From Comamonadaceae bacterium (GTDB lineage Bacteria; Pseudomonadota; Gammaproteobacteria; Burkholderiales; Burkholderiaceae_C), in assembly GCA_947447975.1 (NCBI GenBank), contig CANFLU010000010.1:1-64000 (forward strand): a stretch of 64,000 nt of DNA, read 5' to 3'. Below are positions 43,468 to 53,696 of the stretch, piece after piece (position 1 is the stretch's first letter; every line of letters starts with the position of its first letter). Below the pieces are notes generated by a model. It did no database searches, had not been told where the DNA came from, and was given only the letters and a program-made list of their open reading frames with translations. A program made the translations under genes and the position numbers.

Positions 43468-44781
43468 CTAGCGCAGTAGTGCGTTGATGGCTTGTAGATC
43501 CGCGGGCTTCAAGATACCACTGGCCTGGCGCAGTTTGAGGTTGCCCACCAACACGTCGTAGCGTGCTTTGGACAACTTGGCCTTGGTGTCGTACAACTGA
43601 CTTTGTGAATTGAGCACATCGATGTTGATACGCACACCCACCTGATACCCCAGTTTGTTGGCGTCCAGCGCGCTTTGGCTCGAAATGGCTGCCGCCTCAT
43701 AGGCTCTTACCTGTCCCAGTGCCGAATCCACGCCCATGAAGGCTGCACGCGTATTTTGGGTCACATTGCGTTGTACGGCCTCCAGATCGGCGCGCGCTTT
43801 CTCTTCCAAGGACAGGGTTTCTTTGATCCGGTTTTGGATCGAATAGCCAGCGAACAAGGGCAGGTTGATATTGAAGCCCAAGGTGTAGGCGTTGGTGCTG
43901 AAAAACAAGGGCGACGATAGGCTGCCGTTATTGGTCGTGGTTTGGAAGCGGCCCACCAAGTCCACCGTGGGCATGTTGCCAGCATTGGCCTTGCGCGTTT
44001 CCAATTGGGCTACCTCGAGGGCCAACTTGTACTGGCGGATGGCGGGGTGCGCGGTTTGACCGATGGTTAACCACTCGTTGATGTCGGCGGGCGAAAACTC
44101 AGACAGATTGAAATTCTGTGCCACCGCTAGCGGCTTGACATCCGGCTTCCCTACCAGTTGCGCCAGTGCCAGGGTTTTCACCCGCAAATCATTTTCGGCG
44201 GCTATTTCTTGTGCCAGCACCAGGTCAAAGCGGGCCTGGGCTTCGCGCGCATCGGTGATGGTGGAGGTACCAACTTCAAAGTTGCGCTTGGCGGCTGCCA
44301 GTTGCTCTTGCACGGCTACTTTTTGGGCCCTCACAAACTCCAGGCTATCGGTCGAGGCCAGCACGTCAAAATAGGCCTGGCTCAGGCGCAAAATAAGGTC
44401 TTGTTCAGCGGTTTGCAAGGTCGCGGCCGATTGCTCCAATGCCTTGCGGCTTTGCGCGAAGCTGGCGTCATCTGCCGGTCGGTATAAGCCTTGGCTGGCA
44501 TCGAGCGTCATGGAGTTGTTGTTAAAGCCACGGTCGTCAACCGCTAATCCGGCGCTCACCGTGGCGTTGATGCCGACCCTGGGTAACACCAGGGCCAATG
44601 ACTGGTCTGCTTTGAATAAATTCGCGTCGTTTTGCGCCTTCGCAGATTGGTAGGTAGCGTCAAAGTCACGCGCTGCAGCATACAAATCCACCAGGCTTTG
44701 TGCTTGCGCAGCACCGCCCAGGCCGAGGGCCATCATCAGTGCAAGAGGGCGCAAACGCAGGGTTGGGAAGTGATGTGTCAT
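43468..44781 (-). CDS. TolC-family outer-membrane channel
   Basis: The 437-residue protein has a signal peptide (ending GAAQAQ) and two OEP repeats with long coiled-coil helices (heptads around residues 100-220 and 320-430). It starts SLVDLYAAARDFDATYQSA, the normal TolC opening. It should complete the RND pump encoded upstream on the same strand, the tripartite exit duct. Pcm and rhodanese genes lie between pump and channel. Confidence 0.92.
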   Translation of the reverse strand: MTHHFPTLRLRPLALMMALGLGGAAQAQSLVDLYAAARDFDATYQSAKAQNDANLFKADQSLALVLPRVGINATVSAGLAVDDRGFNNNSMTLDASQGLYRPADDASFAQSRKALEQSAATLQTAEQDLILRLSQAYFDVLASTDSLEFVRAQKVAVQEQLAAAKRNFEVGTSTITDAREAQARFDLVLAQEIAAENDLRVKTLALAQLVGKPDVKPLAVAQNFNLSEFSPADINEWLTIGQTAHPAIRQYKLALEVAQLETRKANAGNMPTVDLVGRFQTTTNNGSLSSPLFFSTNAYTLGFNINLPLFAGYSIQNRIKETLSLEEKARADLEAVQRNVTQNTRAAFMGVDSALGQVRAYEAAAISSQSALDANKLGYQVGVRINIDVLNSQSQLYDTKAKLSKARYDVLVGNLKLRQASGILKPADLQAINALLR

Positions 44782-44853
44782 GGGAAGTTTCTCGGTCGTT
44801 AAATTGAAGTGGTGTGGGCCAGATTGCGTATGGAAGAAAATCTTGTTGTATGG

Positions 44854-45207
44854 TCAGTAACGCGCAATCGCGCTGTCGACCTCGGTGGACCAGGCATCTA
44901 TGCCGCCGTCGATATTGACTACGTGGTCAAAACCATTGCTATGGAGAAACCGCGCCACTTGCATGCTACGCACTCCATGGTGGCACAAACACGCAATCGG
45001 CTGGTCGGGGTCTAGTTCAGTGAGTCGGCCCGGCACACTCGCCATAGGAATCGCCAGGAGACGAAAGCCAGGGCCTGGTTCTAGTTGGGCCCAGCCCAGT
45101 TCATAGGGTTCACGCAAATCAAGCACCAAAGGCGCGTCCAGCGGATGCGATTGACCGACTGAGGCCAGCCAAGCGGGGAAATCAGCGGGTCTAACCTGTG
45201 CAATCAT
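44854..45207 (-). CDS. Single-domain rhodanese
   Basis: The 117-residue protein has the rhodanese fold with active Cys75 in CHHGVRS (75-81) and VLDLREPYE near the start; WINIDGG-like VVNIDGGIDAW closes the domain. It transfers sulfane sulfur or acts as a sulfur carrier. Cytoplasmic, with no signal. It lies between pcm and tolC; this trio recurs in beta-proteobacteria, so it may not be specific to efflux. Confidence 0.9.
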   Translation of the reverse strand: MIAQVRPADFPAWLASVGQSHPLDAPLVLDLREPYELGWAQLEPGPGFRLLAIPMASVPGRLTELDPDQPIACLCHHGVRSMQVARFLHSNGFDHVVNIDGGIDAWSTEVDSAIARY

Positions 45208-45225
45208 CGTTGGATCGGTAGTGCT

Positions 45226-45888
45226 TTAGAAGTGGAACTGCGAATGTTCGGGAAAGCCTTGCAAACGTGGTGCATTGGCATCCCATGGGGTGGTACTGCG
45301 CAAAGCGGTATCGCTGACGCGGGTTATGAGCTGCGCAGACATGATGGGCTCATCGCCCACAATGGCTATCAGGCGTCCGCCTACAGCCAGCAGATCTAGC
45401 AAATGCTGGGGCACCACAGGTACCGAGCCGCTGAGCACGATAGCGTCAAACCTGCCCAAGCCGCTCAGGGCTTGTGCGGCATCCGCAACACGTACTTCCA
45501 CGTTCTGTAAGCCGGCCCTTTGCAAATGGGTTCGCGCACTAGCGGCCAGCTCGGGTATACGTTCCAGGCTGAGCACGCTATGTGCACGACGCCCCAAAAG
45601 CGCTGCCATGTAACCCGAGCCGGTGCCGATCTCGAGTGCTTTTTCGTGGGGCTGGATTTGCAAGTCTTGCAGCATACGCGCTTCCAGGCGTGGGGCTAGC
45701 ATGCACTGGCCGTATCCCAGAGGCACCTCCAGATCGGCAAAGGCAAGGGCTTGGTGCGCTAGCGGCACAAATTCCTCGCGCCGCACATCGGCCAACAGAT
45801 TCAGGACATCGGCATCGAGCACGTTCCAGGGCCTAATTTGTTGCTCAATCATGTTGAAGCGGGCTTGGGCGATGTTAGCAAGGTTCAT
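45226..45888 (-). CDS. pcm: Protein-L-isoaspartate O-methyltransferase
   Basis: The 220-residue SAM-dependent methyltransferase has motif I ALEIGTGSGYMAALLG, the N-terminal MIEQQIRPWNVLD and GYGQCMLAPRLEARML, and AIVLSGSVPVVP. It repairs isoaspartyl residues in aged proteins. Many Pcm have Q-x-I-S-x-P in the second block; here MLAPRLEARM replaces the usual Ser/Pro arrangement, so the catalytic details may differ. It follows the RND gene by 23 bases. Confidence 0.85.
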   Translation of the reverse strand: MNLANIAQARFNMIEQQIRPWNVLDADVLNLLADVRREEFVPLAHQALAFADLEVPLGYGQCMLAPRLEARMLQDLQIQPHEKALEIGTGSGYMAALLGRRAHSVLSLERIPELAASARTHLQRAGLQNVEVRVADAAQALSGLGRFDAIVLSGSVPVVPQHLLDLLAVGGRLIAIVGDEPIMSAQLITRVSDTALRSTTPWDANAPRLQGFPEHSQFHF

Positions 45889-45911
45889 GACAATACTTTC
45901 AGGAGCGCAGC

Positions 45912-48900
45912 TCAGACGCTCTCAATTTTACCGGCGGCTGGTGACGTCGCCATGCGGGCAGGTTCCGGTAACCCGAACCAACGGCGAATCCATTGACCCA
46001 GATCGTCCAAATAGCAATACACCACCGGCACCACGACCAGCGTCAGCAGGGACGAGGTAATCACACCGCCGATGACCGCCTGGCCCATGGGTGCGCGCAT
46101 TTCCGAGCCTTCGGAGAGTGCAAAAGCCAGCGGCACCATGCCGAAAATCATAGCCAGCGTTGTCATCAAAATCGGGCGCAAGCGCACCTTGGCGGCCATT
46201 AATAAGGCGGCATTACGGTCCATGCCGGGAACGGCTTGCCCTCGTGCGTCTATACCGCCCGCCCGCGCCCGAATGGCAAAGTCCACCAGCAAAATCGCGT
46301 TTTTGGTGACCAGGCCCATGAGCATGAGGACCCCGATGATCGAGAACATGGACAGGGTGGAGCGAAAGGCCATCAGCGCCAGCACCACACCAATCAGGGT
46401 CAGCGGCAGGGCGGTCATCAGTGCCAAGGGCTGCAAAAAGCTTTTGAACTGGCTGGCCAAAATCATATAAATGAACACGATGCCCAGCGCTAGCGCCGAC
46501 ACGGCATAGCCAAAGGAGTCCGCCATGTCTTTGGTGGAGCCGCTGAACTGAGTGCTGTAGCCCGGTGGCATGCTGATGCCGTCCATCACTTTTTTGATGT
46601 CCTTGGACACTTCGCCCGCGGAGCGCCCGCTGACGTTGGCGCTGATCGACACCTCGCGTAGCAAGTCACGCCGGTTGATTTGGTTGGAGGTCCGGGTCTC
46701 CACCAGTTTGGCGACCTGGTTCAAGCGCACGATACGGCCGGATCCATCTGCATTGCTGCCCAGCGTCAGGGGCATGCGTTCCAGGTCGGTAGCACTGTCA
46801 CGCGCGCTCGGGTTGAGCCGCACGTTGACGTCGTAGGTTTGGTCGTCACTGGCGCGCCAATTGCCCACGGTTTGCCCGGCCACCAGGGTACGCAGGCTGT
46901 TGCCAATTTGGGACAGGCTGATGCCTAAGTCGGAGGCCGCATCGCGGTTGACTTGCAATTCCAGCGTGGGCTTATTGGGTTTCATGCTGGAGTCCAGGTC
47001 CACCAGACCAGGGATGTCGCGCAGCTTGGGTAACGCGCTTTGCGCGATGCGCTCCAAGGTTTGGATGTCGCCGCCCAGGACCGAAAACGTGATTTGTTTG
47101 CTACCGCCCACGGAATCGAACAAACCAATATGCGTGACGGTAATGCCCGGCACATGGGCCAAACGTTCGCGCAGGATGGTGGATATCTCTTCGATGCCGC
47201 GTTTGCGCGCTTTGCGGTCCACCATGCGTATGTAAATGCTGGCGTACATCTTGCCCTGCGCATTGCCGGTGTTGATCGTGGTCAGCGTGTAGCGCACTTC
47301 TGGGAAATCCCGCACGATGGCTTCGACCTGTTTGGCGCGCGCCTCGGTCACTTCCAAGGAGGAGCCGACCGGGGTGTAAAAGTTGACCGTGGTTTCTGAA
47401 AAATCCGATTTGGGCACGAACTCGGTGCCCAGCAATGGCACCATCAATACACTGGCCACAAAAATACCCAGCGCCAGCAACACGGTGGCCAATTTGTGCC
47501 CCAATGCCCAACGCAAAATACTTTGGTACACATCCACCAGGTAATCCGTGCCCCGGTCAAACCAGCCCGTGACGCGGCCTATCGTTTTGTCATACCAATT
47601 CGCAGGCCCACTGTGTTTGCCATGACTTTCCACGCTGGGGTCATGCCAGACGCTCGATAGCATAGGGTCCAGCGTAAAGCTCACGAACATAGAGATCAGC
47701 ACGGCTACCACAATCGTCAGGCCAAACTCGTGGAAGAATTTGCCGATGATGCCGGCCATAAATCCAATCGGTAAAAACACCGCCACGATAGACAGCGTGG
47801 TGGCTAGCACCGCCAAGCCAATTTCTTGCGTGCCATCCATGGCGGCTTGAAATGGTGTCTTGCCCATCTGGATGTGGCGCACAATGTTTTCGCGCACCAC
47901 GATGGCATCGTCGATCAGCAAACCCACACACAGGCTAAGCGCCATCATGCTGATCATATTGATCGTAAAGCCGAGCATGTACATGAATAAAAACGTGCCT
48001 ATCAGGGCAATGGGCAGCGTCAGGCCGGTGATGATGGTCGAGCGCCAAGAGTTTAGAAACAGGAACACAATCAGAACAGTCAGCGCAGCGCCTTCGACCA
48101 GCGTGCGGTTGACGTTCTCTACCGACACGCGGATTTGACGCGATCCATCTGCAATCGTTTCCAGGCGGATACCGGCAGGTACTTGTTTACGTACTTCGGC
48201 CAAAGTTTTTTCCAAGCCGTCGACTACGGCAATAGTGTTTTCATCCTGGGATTTTTGTACCGACAACAGCAAGGTCCGCTGGCCGTTGTACAGGGCCAGA
48301 TTTTCTACTTCCTGCGCGCCGTCTTTGAGTTGTGCAACCTGGCCCACGCGCACTGGTGCGCCATTTTTGCGGGTGATGATGATGTTGCCAAAATCTTCGG
48401 GCCTTTGCACGCGGCCGGAGACTTGAATCACCCGCTCTTGGTCTAAAGATCGGATACTGCCTAAGGGCATGTCCTGGTTCTCATTGCGTACTGCAGCAAC
48501 CACTTGGTCTGGCGTGATACCCAGGGACTCCATGGCCTGCGGGTTGAGGTAAATATTGACCTCGCGTTTGGTGCCTCCGACCACGCTGGCCGAGCCGACA
48601 CCGGGTACGTTTTCCACTCGCTGTTTAAGCACTTGCTCGGCCCAATTGGTCAGCTCAACCGGGCTGAGTGCTGGTCCCTTGCCGTCGGGTAAGACGGCAA
48701 CGGACCAAATGGCTTTGGCCGACGGGTCAAAGCGCAAGACCCTTGGCTCCTTCACCTCGGTGCGCAACAGGGGTTTGACGGATGCAACCTTCTCGCGGAC
48801 ATCATCGGCCGCTTTGCGTCCGTCCATGGTGAGGTCAAAATTGATGATGACCACCGATTGGCCTTCGTAGCTGCGGGAGGTGAGAGAGCTGATGCCGGCG

Positions 48901-49121
48901 ATCGAGTTGACCGCTTCTTCCAGTTTTTTAGAAACTTCGCTCTCGACAATTTCTGGCGCGGCGCCAGGGTAATCGGTAATGACGACCACGGTGGGGAAGT
49001 CAATGTTCGGAAACTGGTCGACCTTGAGCCGATTCATGGAGAACAGGCCCAGCACCACCAGCGCGGCCATCATCATGGTGGCCAGCACCGGGTTGTGCAG
49101 GCTGACGCGGGTAAACCACAT
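45912..49121 (-). CDS. RND multidrug efflux permease (AcrB/MdtB type)
   Basis: The 1069-residue inner-membrane trimeric pump has the N-terminal [20 protein letters not shown] helix, large periplasmic porter domains, and the proton-relay pair Asp404-Asp405 in [14 protein letters not shown]. The segment [19 protein letters not shown] is typical of HAE-1 pumps. It exports hydrophobic drugs, dyes or solvents by proton antiport. Partner adaptor lies three bases upstream; the outer channel is the TolC-type gene downstream. Substrates not predictable. Confidence 0.93.
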   Translation of the reverse strand: MWFTRVSLHNPVLATMMMAALVVLGLFSMNRLKVDQFPNIDFPTVVVITDYPGAAPEIVESEVSKKLEEAVNSIAGISSLTSRSYEGQSVVIINFDLTMDGRKAADDVREKVASVKPLLRTEVKEPRVLRFDPSAKAIWSVAVLPDGKGPALSPVELTNWAEQVLKQRVENVPGVGSASVVGGTKREVNIYLNPQAMESLGITPDQVVAAVRNENQDMPLGSIRSLDQERVIQVSGRVQRPEDFGNIIITRKNGAPVRVGQVAQLKDGAQEVENLALYNGQRTLLLSVQKSQDENTIAVVDGLEKTLAEVRKQVPAGIRLETIADGSRQIRVSVENVNRTLVEGAALTVLIVFLFLNSWRSTIITGLTLPIALIGTFLFMYMLGFTINMISMMALSLCVGLLIDDAIVVRENIVRHIQMGKTPFQAAMDGTQEIGLAVLATTLSIVAVFLPIGFMAGIIGKFFHEFGLTIVVAVLISMFVSFTLDPMLSSVWHDPSVESHGKHSGPANWYDKTIGRVTGWFDRGTDYLVDVYQSILRWALGHKLATVLLALGIFVASVLMVPLLGTEFVPKSDFSETTVNFYTPVGSSLEVTEARAKQVEAIVRDFPEVRYTLTTINTGNAQGKMYASIYIRMVDRKARKRGIEEISTILRERLAHVPGITVTHIGLFDSVGGSKQITFSVLGGDIQTLERIAQSALPKLRDIPGLVDLDSSMKPNKPTLELQVNRDAASDLGISLSQIGNSLRTLVAGQTVGNWRASDDQTYDVNVRLNPSARDSATDLERMPLTLGSNADGSGRIVRLNQVAKLVETRTSNQINRRDLLREVSISANVSGRSAGEVSKDIKKVMDGISMPPGYSTQFSGSTKDMADSFGYAVSALALGIVFIYMILASQFKSFLQPLALMTALPLTLIGVVLALMAFRSTLSMFSIIGVLMLMGLVTKNAILLVDFAIRARAGGIDARGQAVPGMDRNAALLMAAKVRLRPILMTTLAMIFGMVPLAFALSEGSEMRAPMGQAVIGGVITSSLLTLVVVPVVYCYLDDLGQWIRRWFGLPEPARMATSPAAGKIESV

Positions 49122-49124
49122 AAA

Positions 49125-50282
49125 TTATTTGCCCGCTTCGTTCACGGTGACGGGCGTGCCCGCAAGCAATGCGCCCACGCTGCCCAGCAGCGCGCGCGTG
49201 CCGCTGGGTAAACCCATCACTTCGACCATGGTTTGCCCCTGGTAGTCACCAATAAAGCCGGTCACTACAGGTTGATGCTCCACTTTGCCGTCCACAATAA
49301 TTTGCACATAGGTCACAGGTTTGTCGGTGCGCACCGCGCTCAAGGGCAGCGCTGGACCAGTCCGGCTGCCGGTGGAGAGCTGGCCTTGCACGAACAGGCC
49401 CTGGCGCAATTGCGCATGAGGTGAAAGCGCTAGGTAGACCACCACGGCGCGGCTGCCGGCGGTGGCATTCGGGTTGACCCGCACCAGCTTGGCGGCGACG
49501 GTGTCCGTGCTGCCGTCAATGCTTACCTGTGCCACCTGGCCCAGTCGTACCCGGGTCGCGTCTTCGGCGCTCAGGCTGGCTTCCATTTCTAGCTGTGCCA
49601 GATCCACAATCTCTACCACCCGGCCATCAATGGCTACGCGTTCCCCGTTTTGTGCCAGGCGTTGCGATACCTGCCCACTAATGGGCGCCCGCATCACGGC
49701 ATCGTCCAAAGATTTTTGTAGTACGTCCACACCCGATTGCGCCGCTTGGTAACTGGCCTGGCTGGCTGCCAGGTTGGAGGCCGAAATCTCCAGCGCGGTT
49801 TTGGAAATAAAGCCCTGCTCCACCAGCGAGCGGTTGTTGTCGTAGGTGCGCTGGGCGATATCGACCTGGGCTTTGGCTGATTGGGCTTGCTGCTGGGCTT
49901 GGCGCAGGCGCGCCTGGTATTCGGTGCTGTCCACGCGCGCAATCACTTGTCCAGCTTTAACATAGTCGCCTTCGCGCACGAGCAGGTCTTGCAATTCGCC
50001 TGCCACGCGGGCTTTGACAAAGGCCGAATTGACCGCTTTGACCGGGCCAGAAATTGGCAACATTTGCACCAGAGGGATGGTTTGCAGGTGCACCAGGTCA
50101 TTGGCTGCTAGTGCCACCACCGGCAATGGCCTCAGGGTCGCACTGGCCACTGCAGCCGGTGTTGCCGGCGCGCTCGTGACGGTGTTCGCACCCGCATTGC
50201 TTTTCATGCGTTGCCATTGGAACGCGCCGCCGCCTGCAACAAGCGCCAGCACCAAAAATATCCAGGGTAATTTCGATTTCAT
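49125..50282 (-). CDS. RND membrane-fusion (adaptor) protein
   Basis: The 385-residue protein has an N-terminal membrane anchor (LPWIFLVLALVAGGGAF), then a biotinyl-lipoyl hairpin domain with VREGDYVKAGQVIARVDS, a coiled-coil hairpin (about 120-190) and a beta-barrel domain with GSRAVVVYL. It links the RND pump to the TolC channel in the periplasm. Its start overlaps the regulator stop by four bases (ATGA) and its stop is three bases from the pump start. Confidence 0.92.
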   Translation of the reverse strand: MKSKLPWIFLVLALVAGGGAFQWQRMKSNAGANTVTSAPATPAAVASATLRPLPVVALAANDLVHLQTIPLVQMLPISGPVKAVNSAFVKARVAGELQDLLVREGDYVKAGQVIARVDSTEYQARLRQAQQQAQSAKAQVDIAQRTYDNNRSLVEQGFISKTALEISASNLAASQASYQAAQSGVDVLQKSLDDAVMRAPISGQVSQRLAQNGERVAIDGRVVEIVDLAQLEMEASLSAEDATRVRLGQVAQVSIDGSTDTVAAKLVRVNPNATAGSRAVVVYLALSPHAQLRQGLFVQGQLSTGSRTGPALPLSAVRTDKPVTYVQIIVDGKVEHQPVVTGFIGDYQGQTMVEVMGLPSGTRALLGSVGALLAGTPVTVNEAGK

Positions 50283-50938
50283 ACAGCGTATTCTTTGTGG
50301 GCGGGGTGGGTCGGATCGCGCAGCAACACCCCGCTGAGGTAGGTATCAATCAAGGCATCTAAGTAGGCCAGCGGTTGCAACGCGCTAATGTGCGAAGGAC
50401 TCAAGGCTGGCGCGTGCCGCCATAAAGCCAGAAACAGGATAGAGGACAGCAATGTCAAGGGGCCATAGCTAGGGTCAATTGGCCGAAATTCCCCCTGCTT
50501 CACGCCGCGCGCGTGCACCCGTGCGATCAATTCGCGCGCTGGGTCAATCACTTCCTCTCGGTAAAAAGCCGCTAGTTCTGGGAATTGCTGGCCCTCACTG
50601 AGCATCAGCTTGGCAATGCCGCTGCTTTGGCTAGCGTCTGCCTGTTGCCACCACGCATGCAAAAAAGTGCGCATCAATTGGTCGGTAGGCCCTTTGAAAG
50701 CCTCAATTGCTGCATGAAACTGTGACAACTGGCCCACGATCTTGTCCCGTACCACCGCTTTGAACAACTCTTCTTTGCTGCTGAAGTACAAGAACAAGGT
50801 GCCCTTGGAGACACCGGCCAGCCGGGCCACGTCTTCTACCTTGGTGGCAGCAAAGCCCTTTTCCACGAACAAGGTCAATGCCGCTTGCAGCAGCTCCCCA
50901 GGGCGTGCCTCTTTGCGGCGCTCGCGCTTGACCGGCAT
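50279..50938 (-). CDS. TetR/AcrR-family repressor of the efflux operon
   Basis: The start MPVKRERRKEARP (50938) gives 219 residues; ATG 50977 is an alternative that would lie just five bases from the operator. The helix-turn-helix (about residues 12-57) contains LLQAALTLFVEKGFAATKVE and VSKGTLFLYFSSKEELF. The rest is the ligand-binding dimer domain. It is the first gene of the efflux operon and probably represses itself and the pump genes until a ligand binds. Confidence 0.9.
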   Translation of the reverse strand: MPVKRERRKEARPGELLQAALTLFVEKGFAATKVEDVARLAGVSKGTLFLYFSSKEELFKAVVRDKIVGQLSQFHAAIEAFKGPTDQLMRTFLHAWWQQADASQSSGIAKLMLSEGQQFPELAAFYREEVIDPARELIARVHARGVKQGEFRPIDPSYGPLTLLSSILFLALWRHAPALSPSHISALQPLAYLDALIDTYLSGVLLRDPTHPAHKEYAV

Positions 50939-50981
50939 GGGGCAGCCGGGTTGGAAGAGGTTTTTGATCAAATGCATTTTT

Positions 50982-50999
50982 ACTGACCGGATGGTTAGT
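50982..50999. promoter_or_regulatory. Operator-like palindrome before the efflux repressor
   Basis: ACTGACC-GGAT-GGTTAGT is an inverted repeat with one mismatch, positioned in the promoter zone of the tetR-adaptor-pump operon. It fits a TetR dimer site. Confidence 0.6.
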
Positions 51000-51217
51000 A
51001 GTGTAACGCCTCGCTGTGTCCCCTGACGCTGCTTCGCTGCGAGCCCAGCCCTTGGGCGGGCCCGCGATGTAGCGCATGCCTGCAAACTGGTGGGCCTTGC
51101 CTGCACAAGGTGCAGGCCATTGCCGCTGTCCGTAATGGGCTTCACCGAGGGGACACGCAAGCGCCGTATGCTCAGGGGTTTTGATGCCCCGGTCTGGGGA
51201 TATAGGAGCTCTTGCGC

Positions 51218-51760
51218 ATGACCTCTGATACACAAACCCTGGTGCTAGGGGGAGGATGTTTTTGGTGCACCGAATCGGTGTTTTTGCAGGTGCGTGGCCT
51301 CACGCTGGTGGAATCCGGCTATAGCAACGGCCATGCACCCCATCCCAACTACGAGATGGTTTGCACTGGCACCAGTGGCCACAACGAGGTCGTTCGTCTG
51401 GCGTATGACCCGCAGCAAATCAGTTTGACAGAGTTGCTAGAGGTTTTTTTCCTCATTCACGACCCTACAACGCTGAACCGCCAGGGTCATGACGTGGGCA
51501 CGCAGTACCGCAGCGGGATTTACTGCACCACGTCTGAGCAACGCGACGCGGCGCAGGCTATGGTGCATGCGCTCGATGCGGCTGGGGACTTTGGCAAACC
51601 TATTGTGACGGAGGTGGAAATGCTGTCCAACTACGCACGGGCGGAGGAATACCATCAAAACTACTTTGCCAAAAACCCCGGCCAAGGCTACTGCCTGGCG
51701 GTGGCCGCACCCAAAGTGGCCAAGTTCCGAAAGACATTTGCGCGCCTGGCCAAGCCCTGA
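51218..51760 (+). CDS. msrA: Peptide methionine (S)-S-oxide reductase
   Basis: The 180-residue protein has the catalytic motif GGCFWCTE (Cys14) and the family segments SGYSNGH (usually SGYAGG), THDPTTLNRQG-like HDPTTLNRQGHDVGTQYRS, and EEYHQNYFAKNP. It repairs oxidised methionine in the cytoplasm. GGAGCT ribosome site precedes ATG 51218. The SNG for AGG substitution in the conserved loop is seen in some MsrA subgroups. Confidence 0.94.
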   Translation: MTSDTQTLVLGGGCFWCTESVFLQVRGLTLVESGYSNGHAPHPNYEMVCTGTSGHNEVVRLAYDPQQISLTELLEVFFLIHDPTTLNRQGHDVGTQYRSGIYCTTSEQRDAAQAMVHALDAAGDFGKPIVTEVEMLSNYARAEEYHQNYFAKNPGQGYCLAVAAPKVAKFRKTFARLAKP

Positions 51761-51789
51761 TAGTCGATCTCTCGCCTAGCCCTATTTGT

Positions 51790-52491
51790 ATGATTGAAAC
51801 GCAGCAATTGCAATTTACCTATGGTGCGGGCCAGACCTTGGAATTCCCCGATGTGACGGTGCCACAAGGCGCTGTAGTCTTGCTCAGCGGTCCCTCGGGT
51901 AGCGGTAAATCAACTTGGTTGGCGCTGCTAGCGGCACTCCTGCAGGTACAACACGGCACGCTGCGCGTGGCCGGGCAGGACTTGGGCGCTTTGGCTGGCC
52001 GCACTGCCGACGCCTGGCGCGCGCACACCATCGGGTTTCTGCCCCAAAAGTTGCATTTAAGTGCCGCTTTGACGGTGCAGCACAACCTGGAGCTGGCTTT
52101 TTGGGCCGCAGGCTTGCCGGTCGATGCGCAGCGGGTGCGGCAGGTCTTGGACCAATTTGCCGTGGCGCAATGGGCCCAGCGTTTTCCCGGGCAGCTGTCA
52201 GGTGGGCAGGCGCAGCGCGTCGCCCTGGCGCGGGCGGTCTTGATGCAGCCCCGACTGATCCTGGCCGACGAACCCACCGCCAGCCTGGACGATGCGGCAG
52301 CGCATGACGCAGTGCAATTGCTGGTGCAAGCTGCGCAGCAGCACCATGCGACCTTGGTCATTGCCACGCATGATGCGCGTGTCGCGCAGGCCTTAGCGCT
52401 GACCTCGGCCCTTGCGCCGACGTTGCTGCAGCTTGCTTCGGCAACGCGGGATACCGCATCCAGCGCGGCCGCTGCGAGCACACCGACATGA
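51790..52491 (+). CDS. ABC transporter ATPase (MacB/LolD-like)
   Basis: The 233-residue ATPase has Walker A GPSGSGKST (34-42), signature LSGGQAQRVALARAV and Walker B LILADEPTASLDD. It overlaps the permease gene by four bases (ATGA). With the FtsX-type permease and the DUF3299 protein it makes a three-gene cassette. The layout recalls zinc-responsive operons such as Pseudomonas PA4063-4066, without the His-rich periplasmic protein; that link is from memory and would need homology support. Confidence 0.9.
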   Translation: MIETQQLQFTYGAGQTLEFPDVTVPQGAVVLLSGPSGSGKSTWLALLAALLQVQHGTLRVAGQDLGALAGRTADAWRAHTIGFLPQKLHLSAALTVQHNLELAFWAAGLPVDAQRVRQVLDQFAVAQWAQRFPGQLSGGQAQRVALARAVLMQPRLILADEPTASLDDAAAHDAVQLLVQAAQQHHATLVIATHDARVAQALALTSALAPTLLQLASATRDTASSAAAASTPT

Positions 52492-53693
52492 ACACGCTGT
52501 CCTATGCCTGGCGCTATGTGTGGGCGCGCCCCATGGCGGCTTTTCTCAATGTGTTGCTATTGAGTCTGGGCTTGGGCTCGATGACGTTTTTATTGCTGGT
52601 GTCGCACCATGTAGAGCGTGCTTTTGACCGCGACCTGGCCGGAATCGACGCCGTGGTGGGGGCTAAGGGCAGCCCTATGCAATTGATTTTGTCCGGCGTA
52701 CTGCATTTGGACGTACCTCCGGGCAACGTTCCCTTGGCAGCGGTCAATGCGCTCAAGAAAAATCCCCTGGTTGCACAAGTGATTCCCATCAGCCTGGGTG
52801 ATAACTTGCAGGGTTACCGGATTGTGGGTAGCTCCCCGGATTACCTCACCCATTACCAGGCCACGCTGGCGCAAGGTCGCGTGTGGGATGCACCCATGCA
52901 AGTGGTGCTGGGAGCCACGGTGGCGCGGACCTTAGGTTTGCAGCTAGGTCAACAATTTGCAGGCTCCCATGGCTTGGGCGCAGGCGGCCATGCCCACGGC
53001 GACCAGGCCTATGCCGTGGTAGGGGTGCTCGCACCCCAGGGCGGCGTCGTTGACCGACTGATCATCACCGACATTGCCTCCGTCTGGAAAGTGCATGAAG
53101 ACGCCCACGCGTTGGAGGAAGATGACCACCAAACCCTAGAGGACGAACGCGAAGTCACGATGGCATTGGTGCGCTATACCAGCCCGCTGGCAGCCGTGAC
53201 TTTTCCGCGCTGGGTGAATACGACTACCGAAATGCAAGCCGCCGCACCGGCGCTTGAAGTGACCCGCTTATTGCATATGCTGGGGCTAGGCACCGATGTG
53301 TTGCGTGCTTTTGCTGGTCTGCTGCTATTTACCGCGGGCCTGAGCGTCTTCATTGCTTTATGGAGTGCGGTGCGCGAGCGCCGAGGCGACTTGGCATTGC
53401 TGCGCATGTTGGGCGCGCCGGCCAGTCGGCTTGCCGCATTGTTGATGGCAGAGGCGCTCTGGTTGGCGCTCTTGTCTGCGGTTTGCGGCTTGGCCTTGGG
53501 CCAGGCGTTTGTTCTGGCATTGGGCTGGGTGCTGGGCCTGCAAAGCCAGCTGATGGCCACCGGCTTGCTTTGGCCGCCAACGCTGTGGGTAGTGCCCGTG
53601 CTGGCGGCGCTAGTAGCTCTGGGCGCTGCGGTACTGCCGGTCTGGCAGGCCTACCGCAGCGATGTGTTGCAACTGTTGCAGACTAAGGAATAG
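52488..53693 (+). CDS. FtsX/MacB-type ABC permease with His-rich periplasmic loop
   Basis: The 401-residue protein has four membrane helices: one near the N-terminus (about 17-36) and three at the end (about 268-395), with a large periplasmic domain between them. That domain contains His-rich patches GAGGHAHGDQAY (about 165-176) and HEDAHALEEDDH (about 203-214), which suggest metal contact. Such transporters move lipids or act mechanically from the periplasm rather than importing substrates through a channel. Coupled to the ATPase gene by overlap. Confidence 0.88.
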   Translation: MNTLSYAWRYVWARPMAAFLNVLLLSLGLGSMTFLLLVSHHVERAFDRDLAGIDAVVGAKGSPMQLILSGVLHLDVPPGNVPLAAVNALKKNPLVAQVIPISLGDNLQGYRIVGSSPDYLTHYQATLAQGRVWDAPMQVVLGATVARTLGLQLGQQFAGSHGLGAGGHAHGDQAYAVVGVLAPQGGVVDRLIITDIASVWKVHEDAHALEEDDHQTLEDEREVTMALVRYTSPLAAVTFPRWVNTTTEMQAAAPALEVTRLLHMLGLGTDVLRAFAGLLLFTAGLSVFIALWSAVRERRGDLALLRMLGAPASRLAALLMAEALWLALLSAVCGLALGQAFVLALGWVLGLQSQLMATGLLWPPTLWVVPVLAALVALGAAVLPVWQAYRSDVLQLLQTKE

Positions 53694-53696
53694 ACT

